From Neisseriaceae bacterium HSC-16F19 (GTDB lineage Bacteria; Pseudomonadota; Gammaproteobacteria; Burkholderiales; Neisseriaceae), in assembly GCF_024171525.1 (NCBI RefSeq), contig NZ_JALJZY010000028.1, positions 1 to 20,105 of the forward strand: 20,105 bases of DNA. Direction: 5' to 3'. The translations under genes were made by a program, and so were the position numbers. Below are positions 7,250 to 12,477 of this stretch, piece by piece. How positions within the stretch are numbered: the stretch's first letter is position 1; each line of letters begins with the position of its first letter. The notes under the pieces were generated by a model. The model was not told the DNA's origin. It ran no database searches and saw only the letters and a program-made list of their open reading frames with translations.

Positions 7250-7263
7250 CCAAGGAGTGCGAA

Positions 7264-7563
7264 ATGACGCGTAAGAGAAGCACTAAAACCACGACCGCCG
7301 ATGCGGCGAACGAAACCGCGCCGGTATGGGCCGCCAGTGGCGAGGCACCGCCGGAGGATGCCACAGCGGTGGCGGTGCAAACCCGCAGTGCCGAACGCTT
7401 TTTCCGTTGCGGTTTGCAGTTTAGCCGTGAATGGCGTTTTGTGAGCCGCGACAGCCTGAGCGCGACGGATTGGCAACGGCTGCTGGCCGAGCCGCATCTG
7501 CGTGTGCAAGGCGTGACGCGGACAGCCGCACCGTCCGAAACCGATGAGGGTGTGCCGCAATGA
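7264..7563 (+). CDS. Mu gp35 / HI1506-like small structural-region protein
   Basis: 99-aa protein in the gp35 slot between major head and gp36. The N-terminus is low-complexity and basic (RKRSTKTTT), then Ala/Pro-rich. The C-terminal part carries the folded core ERFFRCGLQFSREWRFVSRD, then WQRLLAEPHLRVQGV. This matches the HI1506-type proteins of FluMu-like phages, whose exact role is unknown. The winged segment LSATDWQRLLAEP resembles small FluMu-type folds. ATG 7264 follows AAGGAG at a good distance, and the stop overlaps the next start. Confidence 0.75.
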   Translation: MTRKRSTKTTTADAANETAPVWAASGEAPPEDATAVAVQTRSAERFFRCGLQFSREWRFVSRDSLSATDWQRLLAEPHLRVQGVTRTAAPSETDEGVPQ

Positions 7564-7979
7564 GCTATGCCACCGTTGAAGATATGGCCGCCCGTTTCGG
7601 CGAAAGCGTGCTGATCCAACTGACGGATCTTGCCCGCCGCGGCCAAGTGGATACGGCGGCGGCACAGATGGCTTTGGATGACGCTACGGCGGAAATGGAC
7701 GGTTATCTGGCCCGTTATACCCGCCCCTTCGCCACGGTGCCGCGCATCCTCACGGTGTATTGCTGCGACATTGCCCGTTACCGTCTGGCCACCGGCATGC
7801 GCCAACTGACCGACGATGTGCAGAGCCGTTATGACGCGGCTGTGGCCTATCTGCGGCTGGTGGCCAAAGGCCAGGCCGGTTTGAGCGGGCTGCCTGAAAA
7901 CAGTGCCCCGGCAGCCGACAGCACGGTGGTGTTTGCGGAGCCGCAACAAAAGGTGTTTGGCCGTGATCGCCCGTATTGA
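7560..7979 (+). CDS. Mu gp36-like head-completion / connector protein (DUF1320)
   Basis: 139 aa, beginning MSYATVEDMAARFGESVLIQLTD, the characteristic start of DUF1320. The conserved helix region follows: ALDDATAEMDGYL, then YTRPF, then CCDIARYRL. It probably forms part of the head-tail connector, like other small completion proteins in this position. Its ATG overlaps the previous stop (ATGA). The C-terminal tail SGLPENSAP is encoded by an uptake sequence (7887-7898), so that part is likely tolerant of change. Confidence 0.88.
   Translation: MSYATVEDMAARFGESVLIQLTDLARRGQVDTAAAQMALDDATAEMDGYLARYTRPFATVPRILTVYCCDIARYRLATGMRQLTDDVQSRYDAAVAYLRLVAKGQAGLSGLPENSAPAADSTVVFAEPQQKVFGRDRPY
7887..7898 (+). 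repeat. DNA uptake sequence inside gp36
   Basis: GGGCTGCCTGAA, 11 of 12 bases of the Simonsiella-type uptake sequence. It shares the 16-mer GGCTGCCTGAAAACAG with the copy at 1415-1430. It lies in the variable 3' part of the gene with no hairpin. Confidence 0.65.
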
Positions 7980-8685
7980 AGCCGCCCTGATCGAACGCCT
8001 GCGCCAAGGCTTGGGCGAATTGGTGACCGGCGTACATGCCTACGGCGGCGAGTTGGATGACGAAGGTTTGTACCAAGTGGTGCAGCAGATGCCCGCCGTG
8101 TGGGTGACCTTTGGCGGCATAGGCAAAACCGAACCGGTAAAAACCAACCGCAACAAGCATACGGCGCACGCCAAGTTTGTGGTGATGGTGGCAGCGAAAT
8201 CCTACCGCAGCGAAGCGGCCAGCCGTGCAGGCGGCGTATCGCGTTGGGAAATCGGCAGTTACGACTTGCTCTATGCGGTGCGGCGTTTGTTGGCCAATCA
8301 GGATTTGGGCTTGAGCATGGACGCTTTGCAACCGGGGGCGGTGCGTACTTTGTTCAACGGCCGCTTGGAACGTGCCGAAGCCATGAGTGTGTTTGCCTGC
8401 GAATTTTCCACGCACTGGATTGAGGAAGCCCTGCCCAACGGCCGCTGGCCGGAAATCCCGCAACGGGTGCAGACCGACCCGGCAAGCGGTGCGGTGCTGA
8501 CCGATGCCGAAGGCCAACCCTTAACCCTGCCGGATGTGCAACACCCCGATTATGTGTTTGCAGACTACAGCGGCGCCACGAGCGCGGCAGAACCGTATCT
8601 GACCGGCGTGCGGCTGCATGTACACCGCCACCCCGGCCCGAAAACCGAGGCGGAATTAAGCGCCGAAGTCCCTACACAGTTTTAA
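7963..8685 (+). CDS. Mu gp37-like tail terminator/neck protein (DUF1834)
   Basis: 240 aa from GTG 7963, reading VIARIEAALIERLRQGLGEL, the normal start of this family. It overlaps gp36 by 17 bases. The ATG at 7903 would add 20 residues coming only from reading gp36 out of frame. DUF1834 proteins sit between connector and sheath genes in Mu-like phages and probably cap the tail. Recognisable parts are MPAVWVTFGG, FVVMVAAKSYRSEAASR, GSYDLLYAVRRLLANQDL and a C-terminal beta-rich region (YVFADYSGAT, VRLHVHRHPG). Confidence 0.85.
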   Translation: MIARIEAALIERLRQGLGELVTGVHAYGGELDDEGLYQVVQQMPAVWVTFGGIGKTEPVKTNRNKHTAHAKFVVMVAAKSYRSEAASRAGGVSRWEIGSYDLLYAVRRLLANQDLGLSMDALQPGAVRTLFNGRLERAEAMSVFACEFSTHWIEEALPNGRWPEIPQRVQTDPASGAVLTDAEGQPLTLPDVQHPDYVFADYSGATSAAEPYLTGVRLHVHRHPGPKTEAELSAEVPTQF

Positions 8686-8695
8686 GGAGTATGAG

Positions 8696-8878
8696 ATGCC
8701 CACCCTGTATGTGAAAGCCGCGCCCGGACTGCGGGTGCCGATGGAAGACAAGGCACGCCGCCATATCGGCGATACGCCGGTGACCGTGCCGGAAAGCGCT
8801 TATTACCTGCGCTGTATCGAATACGGCGATTTGATCCGCGTCTCCCCCGAGGCGCCGAAAGCTAAAGGAGCGAAATAA
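8696..8878 (+). CDS. Mu gp38-like small protein (DUF2635)
   Basis: 60-aa protein with the DUF2635 pattern: short beta-strand start TLYVKAAPGLRVPMED, then VTVPESAYYLRCIEYGDLI. Its role is unknown; it always precedes the sheath gene in Mu-like phages. AAGGAG lies upstream of the ATG, and its stop overlaps the sheath start by one base (TAATG). Confidence 0.85.
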   Translation: MPTLYVKAAPGLRVPMEDKARRHIGDTPVTVPESAYYLRCIEYGDLIRVSPEAPKAKGAK

Positions 8879-10305
8879 TGGCCAGTGCCAATATCACCTT
8901 TGACAAAATCCCCGCCAGCACCCGCAAACCGGGTGTGTACGCGGAGTGGAACCTCAAGCTGGCAGTACGCAACCTGCCTACCAACCGCCAACGTGTGGTG
9001 CTGATTGCCCAGCATACCGCGGCCGATTTGGGCGGGGTGTCCGAATTGGCAGACGTGTACAGCGCTGCCGATGTGGCCGAGCGTTGCGGTGCGGGCAGCC
9101 AGGCGCACTTGATGGCCGCCGCCGCGATTAAGGCTTACCCCTATGCGGCCTTGAGCATGATTACCCTGGGCGACCATGCCGGCGGTGTGGCGGCCTCGGG
9201 CAGCATTGCCTTTACAGGTCCCGCCACCACGCAAGGGGTGTTGCGGCTGAGCATTGCCAACCACGACACGCTGATGATCGGCGTGGCCGCAGCCGATACC
9301 GGCGCTACGGTGGCCGCGGCGGTGAAAGCCGCGGTGGATGCCAAACCGGATTTGCCGGTTGCGGCCACCGTAAGCGGCGGTACGGTGACGCTGACCGCCA
9401 AAAACAAGGGCACCGAAGGCAACCATATCCGCATCCGCGCCACCGCCACCGCCGCGGGCTTGGGCATGGCCGTGACGCCTTTGAGCGGCGGCGACGCCAA
9501 TCCGGACATTGCCCCGGCATTGGCGGCGATTGTGGCTGAGGGACACGACATTATTGCCTGCGGCATCCGTGATGCGGCCAATTTGGCCAAGCTGCGCGAC
9601 CATTTGGAAACCGTGGGCTCGCCCATGGAAAAACGCTGGGCGGTGGCGGTTTACGGCGACACCGGTACTTTGGCGCAAGCCACCACCCAAGCGGGACAAC
9701 TGAACCACGGCCATATGTTGTGTGCCTGGTATCGCGGTACACCCAGCCTGCCGTGTGAATTGGCCGCGGCCTATGCGGCGGTGATGGCCAGCGAGGAAGA
9801 TCCGGCACGTCCGCTGAACACCCTGGCGCTGTCCGGCATCGGCGTGTGCGACAGCCGCGACAAAACCATGCGCACCGAGCAGGAAAACGCCCTTTATAAC
9901 GGTGTGGCACCGGTGGAGACCAGTCCGGACGGCAGCCGCGCCCAAATTGTGCGCGCCATTACCACCTATACGCAAACCGCCAACGGCGCCGCCGATGAAA
10001 GCCTGCTGGATGTCACCACGGTGCGCACGCTGATTTATGTGTCCAAGGCCTGCGTGCAACGCATCCAATTGCGTTTCCCGCGCGAAAAGCTCTCCGACAA
10101 AACGCCGCCGCGGGTACGCAGCGAGCTGATCGACGTGCTGATGCGTTGCGAAGAGCTGGAAATCTTGGAACAGGTGGAAGCCAATCTGCCGCGTCTGATT
10201 GTGGAGCGCGACTTGCAGAATGTGGGCATGCTCAATGCACGCATCCCCGCCGATGTGGTCAACGGCCTGCATGTGGTGGGCATGGTGATGGATTTGTATT
10301 TGTAA
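8878..10305 (+). CDS. Mu gpL-like contractile tail sheath protein
   Basis: 475 aa, about the size of Mu gpL. It polymerises around the tail tube and contracts to drive the tube through the envelope. The N-terminus ITFDKIPASTRKPGVYAEW and the C-terminal segment (EANLPRLIVERDL, then NVGMLNARIPADVV, then VVGMVMDLYL) are standard for the sheath family. The middle part (about residues 95-185) is an Ala/Val/Thr-rich inserted beta domain that is usually variable. AAAGGAG sits just upstream of the start, and tail tube follows 11 bases later. Confidence 0.95.
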   Translation: MASANITFDKIPASTRKPGVYAEWNLKLAVRNLPTNRQRVVLIAQHTAADLGGVSELADVYSAADVAERCGAGSQAHLMAAAAIKAYPYAALSMITLGDHAGGVAASGSIAFTGPATTQGVLRLSIANHDTLMIGVAAADTGATVAAAVKAAVDAKPDLPVAATVSGGTVTLTAKNKGTEGNHIRIRATATAAGLGMAVTPLSGGDANPDIAPALAAIVAEGHDIIACGIRDAANLAKLRDHLETVGSPMEKRWAVAVYGDTGTLAQATTQAGQLNHGHMLCAWYRGTPSLPCELAAAYAAVMASEEDPARPLNTLALSGIGVCDSRDKTMRTEQENALYNGVAPVETSPDGSRAQIVRAITTYTQTANGAADESLLDVTTVRTLIYVSKACVQRIQLRFPREKLSDKTPPRVRSELIDVLMRCEELEILEQVEANLPRLIVERDLQNVGMLNARIPADVVNGLHVVGMVMDLYL

Positions 10306-10316
10306 GGGACTGAAAC

Positions 10317-10691
10317 ATGGCAACCGAATATGTGGGCAGCGTAACGCTGTATGTGGATGCGGCCGAGGTGGAAATCACCAAGATCGACGTGAAGGACAAT
10401 ACCGGCCGCAAACCGGTGAAAACCATGAACCGCACCCGCCGCACCAAGGGCTTTACCCGCGGCGTGGGCCAATACGACATCAGTGCCACGGCGGTGGTGC
10501 CGACCGACGGCAGCGCACCGAACTGGGGCGATATCGACGACGCCAAGATTACCCTGGTGCCGGACGTGCCCGGCGCGGCGCCGGAAAGCTATCTGGGCTT
10601 TTGCGTGACCGAGGTGGGCAAAAGCTATACGGTGGACAACGAGCTGGTGGTGGACATTAGCGGCTTTGCGGTGCGCAAGGTGTTGGAATAG
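10317..10691 (+). CDS. Mu gpM (gp40)-like tail tube protein
   Basis: 124 aa. It starts TEYVGSVTLYVDAAEVEI and continues with KTMNRTRRTKGFTRGVGQYDISATAVVP and a C-terminal beta region ending DISGFAVRKVLE. This fits the Mu-type tube protein that stacks in hexameric rings inside the sheath. AAGGGA precedes the ATG. In Mu-like phages the chaperone gene gp41 follows directly, but here a terminator and a non-structural cassette intervene. Confidence 0.9.
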   Translation: MATEYVGSVTLYVDAAEVEITKIDVKDNTGRKPVKTMNRTRRTKGFTRGVGQYDISATAVVPTDGSAPNWGDIDDAKITLVPDVPGAAPESYLGFCVTEVGKSYTVDNELVVDISGFAVRKVLE

Positions 10692-10701
10692 GCTGCCTGA
10701 A
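10690..10701 (+). repeat. DNA uptake sequence at the tail-tube stop
   Basis: Exact 12-mer AGGCTGCCTGAA. It overlaps the last base of the tube stop codon and runs into the left arm of the following terminator. Confidence 0.78.
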
Positions 10702-10733
10702 AGCCGGTGCAATAAATACTTGCACCGGTTTTT
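10700..10733 (+). terminator. Intrinsic terminator after tail tube (left border of the cassette)
   Basis: AAAGCCGGTGCAA (10700-10712) pairs with TTGCACCGGTTTT (10720-10732) around loop TAAATAC, with a G-T wobble. The T-run 10729-10733 follows. It should stop head/tail transcription before the antirepressor cassette. Confidence 0.85.
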
Positions 10734-10749
10734 GCATCGGTAGTATTAT
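10720..10749 (+). promoter_or_regulatory. Weak candidate promoter for the antirepressor cassette
   Basis: TATTAT at 10744-10749 resembles a -10 box (5 of 6), with TTGCAC at 10720-10725 at 18-base spacing as a poor -35. It overlaps the terminator's right arm. Given the terminator, the cassette needs some promoter of its own or antitermination. This is only a guess at where. Confidence 0.22.
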
Positions 10750-10798
10750 ACAGACAGGGTCTCAAAAGCCCTTATCGAAACCGGCGCCACAGTCGTCA

Positions 10799-10939
10799 AT
10801 GTGGATTTTTTGTGCCTGCCGTATGCGCTCCCACGCCGTGCGGCACAAAAAAGGCAGTACCTTTCTTTCCATGGCCGGGGGTGTAGCTAATACAACACCC
10901 TGTGGGAAATACGCTCGGGCGAGTTTCGACGCCTTTTGA
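10799..10939 (+). CDS. 46-aa leader ORF upstream of the BRO gene (Ash-like tail motif)
   Basis: ATG 10799 opens a 46-codon frame starting MWIFCACRMRSHAVRHKKG and ending in GGVANTTPCGKYARASFDAF, with TGA at 10937-10939. The ending resembles small phage leader proteins of the Ash type that precede BRO/antirepressor genes, as I remember them. The frame stays open upstream to about 10739 (QTGSQKPLSKPAPQSS), so a non-ATG start such as ATT/ATA near 10745-10750 is possible. The protein is Cys- and basic-rich. Its stop lies inside the left arm of the hairpin that covers the next gene's ribosome site, which points to a role in translational coupling. Function of the peptide itself is unknown. Confidence 0.5.
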   Translation: MWIFCACRMRSHAVRHKKGSTFLSMAGGVANTTPCGKYARASFDAF

Positions 10940-10989
10940 GCCCCCGGCCGCCCGCCCCAAGGCGGGCCTCCCTCAAAAGGAATCGAAAC
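10923..10989 (+). promoter_or_regulatory. Hairpin hiding the BRO gene Shine-Dalgarno
   Basis: GTTTCGA-CG-CCTTTTGAG (10923-10940) pairs with CTCAAAAGG-AA-TCGAAAC (10972-10989): 16 pairs, 2 mismatches. The right arm contains the AAAAGGAA ribosome site and ends one base before ATG 10990. A second stem, GCCCGCC (10950-10956) with GGCGGGC (10961-10967), loop CCAA, closes the top. The structure should block initiation unless a ribosome on the leader ORF opens it. Confidence 0.7.
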
Positions 10990-11607
10990 ATGTCTCACCT
11001 GATTCAAAGTGCCCGTTTCCGGGACAATATCGTTGTTTCCATCCACGACCACCACAACCAGTTCTGGCTGACCGCCGAAGATGTCGGCCGTTGCCTGGGT
11101 TATGCCCCGGGTAATGAGCGTGTTGGCATCACCCGTGTCTATAACCGCCATGCGGACGAGTTTCTGCCGGAAGATTCAACTGTGGTCAAATTGACCACAG
11201 TTGATGAAAAACAAAGGGATGTGCGTGTTTTCTCCAAAACCGGCTGCATCAAGCTGGGCTTTTTCTCCGCCACCCAAACCGCCAAGGAGTTCCGCACTTG
11301 GGCGGCGCGGGTATTGGCGGGCGGCAGTGCCGATGCGGCCATGTTGGAAAAATACAAAGCCGCCTTTATCCAAGCCGCGCCGCAAGAGGCCAAGCTGATC
11401 GAGTATTACCGCAAGGGGCTGACGCTGAGCGAAATCGGCAAGCTCTTGGATTTGGCGCCGGGCAGTGTGGCGCACCGCCTGAAAAAGCTGGCGGAGCTGG
11501 ATTTGGTGGATTACCGTCCGGATCCGGTTTTGAGCGCGCGCGGCAAACGCGGCCGTGCGCAAATGCTGGCCAACCGCGCCCAACACACTTTGAATCTGGA
11601 GGATTAA
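10990..11607 (+). CDS. BRO-N domain antirepressor-like protein with C-terminal helix-turn-helix
   Basis: 205-aa DNA-binding protein, not a structural part. The N-terminal BRO-N domain (about residues 1-105) is visible in NIVVSIHDHHNQFWLTAEDVGRCLGY, FLPEDSTVV and FSKTGCIKLGFFS, followed by RTWAARVL. BRO-N proteins in phages often act as antirepressors or regulators. The C-terminal part (residues about 135-185) reads GLTLSEIGKLLDLAPGSVAHRLKKL, a clear helix-turn-helix, then a basic tail (ARGKRGRAQM). ATG 10990 is chosen over an ATG at 10936, because it follows AAAAGGAA and begins family-like sequence while the extension lies in the hairpin. It lies between tail tube and tail chaperone, an unusual site, flanked by terminators. 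What it regulates is unknown. Confidence 0.85.
   Translation: MSHLIQSARFRDNIVVSIHDHHNQFWLTAEDVGRCLGYAPGNERVGITRVYNRHADEFLPEDSTVVKLTTVDEKQRDVRVFSKTGCIKLGFFSATQTAKEFRTWAARVLAGGSADAAMLEKYKAAFIQAAPQEAKLIEYYRKGLTLSEIGKLLDLAPGSVAHRLKKLAELDLVDYRPDPVLSARGKRGRAQMLANRAQHTLNLED
11177..11203. repeat. Perfect 27-bp palindrome within the BRO gene
   Basis: CAACTGTGGTCAA (11177-11189), A11190, then TTGACCACAGTTG (11191-11203), both arms perfect. It encodes STVVKLTTV inside the BRO-N domain. An exact 13-bp dyad with one-base spacing is unlikely by chance in coding DNA. It could be a protein-binding operator (possibly autoregulatory) or a pause hairpin. Confidence 0.7.
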
Positions 11608-11610
11608 GCC

Positions 11611-11799
11611 ATGCTGACCCCGGAACAAGATTTGGCCGTGGAACTGTTTACCACCCGCGACGCGCTGCGCTATGTGGCGGAAAACCTCACCGCCTACAAC
11701 TACCGCCCCGATTTGGCCGCCTGCAACCTGCTGCTGATTGCCGAGCAGCTTTCCCGCCAAATCGAGCAGTTTGAATCTTTAAGCGGCCATACCTCCTGA
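11611..11799 (+). CDS. 62-aa protein of unknown function in the BRO cassette
   Basis: ATG 11611 is preceded by a strong Shine-Dalgarno, GGAGGA (11598-11603), that overlaps the end of the BRO gene. The 62-aa product starts MLTPEQDLAVELFTTRDALR and is acidic, with alternating hydrophobic residues, probably a short all-helical protein (LACNLLLIAEQLSRQIEQF). No signal peptide or membrane segment is seen. I do not recognise a family. It sits in the same transcription unit as the BRO gene and ends 11 bases before the cassette's right-hand uptake sequence, so it may be a partner or a passenger. Confidence 0.6.
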   Translation: MLTPEQDLAVELFTTRDALRYVAENLTAYNYRPDLAACNLLLIAEQLSRQIEQFESLSGHTS

Positions 11800-11810
11800 A
11801 GCGCCTCAAG

Positions 11811-11822
11811 CGGCTGCCTGAA
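11811..11822 (+). repeat. DNA uptake sequence at the right edge of the cassette
   Basis: CGGCTGCCTGAA, 11 of 12 bases of the Simonsiella-type uptake sequence. It leads directly into the terminator stem, as at 10690. Confidence 0.7.
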
Positions 11823-11881
11823 AGCCTTTAAACGACAATAAAACCTCTTTTATTGGTTTTATCCGTTTAAAGGCTTTTTTT
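11821..11881 (+). terminator. Intrinsic terminator at the right edge of the BRO cassette, with alternative inner stems
   Basis: Outer stem AAAGCCTTTAAACG (11821-11834) with CGTTTAAAGGCTTT (11864-11877), perfect 14 bp, then T7 (11875-11881). Inside, two mutually exclusive stems are possible: CAATAAAA (11836-11843) with TTTTATTG (11848-11855), or ATAAAACC (11838-11845) with GGTTTTAT (11855-11862). The gp41 ATG begins at the base after the T-run. Confidence 0.85.
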
Positions 11882-12271
11882 ATGTCCGCAAAAAACACCC
11901 CCGATTTGTCCGCAGAACTGGCCGCCGCTGTGGCGGAGTACGGTTTGGCCGTGGCCGAAGACCGGCGCACGGTTTCAGGCAGCCTGGCTTTCGGCGTCGA
12001 GCACGAGGGCGCATGGCATTTTGATTTTGTGATGCGTCTGCCGACGGTACGCGACGATATGGCTTTGGATCCTGCGCTGGAAGGTGTGCCGCGCATGCTG
12101 GCGGTCTATGCCCTGTGCCTGGAACGGCTGGGCGGTATGCCGCCGGAGGCACTGGATGCCGATGCCTTGGCCGATGCCCTGCATCCGTCTGATTTGGATG
12201 TGCTGTTTTTTGCCCAGGAGCTGCTGGCAAAAAAGCGGCGCCGCCCGAGCGCTATTGCCACGCCGTGCTGA
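11882..12271 (+). CDS. Mu gp41-like tail assembly chaperone (short form)
   Basis: 129 aa if translated in zero frame. It stands in the chaperone slot before the tape measure gene, and acidic/helical sequence such as LADALHPSDLDVLFFAQELLAKKRR fits that role. FDFVMRLPTVRDDMALDP near residues 44-61 is typical of gp41-type proteins. The ATG abuts a terminator T-run, and no Shine-Dalgarno is visible, as with the portal gene. An uptake sequence lies early in the gene (11974-11985). Near the end, A AAA AAG (12229-12235) allows a -1 shift into gp41'. Short and long forms are known to be needed together by many tailed phages. Confidence 0.8.
   Translation: MSAKNTPDLSAELAAAVAEYGLAVAEDRRTVSGSLAFGVEHEGAWHFDFVMRLPTVRDDMALDPALEGVPRMLAVYALCLERLGGMPPEALDADALADALHPSDLDVLFFAQELLAKKRRRPSAIATPC
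11974..11985 (-). repeat. DNA uptake sequence (minus orientation) inside gp41
   Basis: Minus strand reads the exact 12-mer AGGCTGCCTGAA. It encodes part of VSGSLAF in the chaperone. Its orientation is opposite to the copy at 11811. Confidence 0.75.
12229..12235 (+). promoter_or_regulatory. -1 programmed ribosomal frameshift site (A AAA AAG)
   Basis: In the gp41 frame the codons are gcA AAA AAG, so A AAA AAG is an in-phase slippery heptamer, the same as the E. coli dnaX site. AGGAG at 12216-12220 lies 8 bases upstream as a possible stimulator. A -1 slip continues open to 12477. GC-rich sequence follows, but I could not define a clear downstream hairpin. Confidence 0.75.
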
Positions 12272-12477
12272 TGTTGGGGCAATACGGCCTGCCGGAGAGC
12301 CGGGTGCTGGCCATGCCCCTGCCGGAGTTGGACGCGTTTATGCGCCAGGCACGGCAGCTACAGGCGGGCTTGTTGCTGCCGCGGTTGCCGCTTGTCCGCA
12401 CCACCGCCACCCCGTCTTCCCCGGTTACCGCCGCCAAAGGCGGTACCACCTATATCAGTAAGAGACGCAAAACATGA
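12235..12477 (+). CDS. gp41' extension, made by -1 frameshift from gp41
   Basis: After slipping at 12229-12235, translation reads AAPPERYCHAVLMLGQYGLPES and on to TGA 12475-12477. The fused chaperone would be about 198 aa: 118 residues of gp41 plus 80 of this frame. The segment might also be annotated as a separate small gene from GTG 12265 or a nearby ATG, but no Shine-Dalgarno supports that. It overlaps the tape measure start (ATGA). Mu and many other long-tailed phages make a frameshifted chaperone pair at exactly this place, so the fusion is the preferred reading. Confidence 0.72.
   Translation, partial: AAPPERYCHAVLMLGQYGLPESRVLAMPLPELDAFMRQARQLQAGLLLPRLPLVRTTATPSSPVTAAKGGTTYISKRRKT

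Noticed and set aside
8803..10323. Minus-strand 506-codon open frame opposite the sheath gene
   Set aside because: Same shadow effect; the + strand is a clear tail sheath with correct start and Shine-Dalgarno.
10936..10989. ATG 10936 as the start of the BRO gene
   Set aside because: It would encode a Pro/Arg-rich extension from the hairpin itself and lacks a Shine-Dalgarno; ATG 10990 has both family-like sequence and AAAAGGAA.
10762..11151. Minus-strand open frame across the leader and BRO start
   Set aside because: Reads antisense through the hairpin and BRO-N codons, with no family resemblance and no ribosome site; the + strand leader ORF explains the region better.
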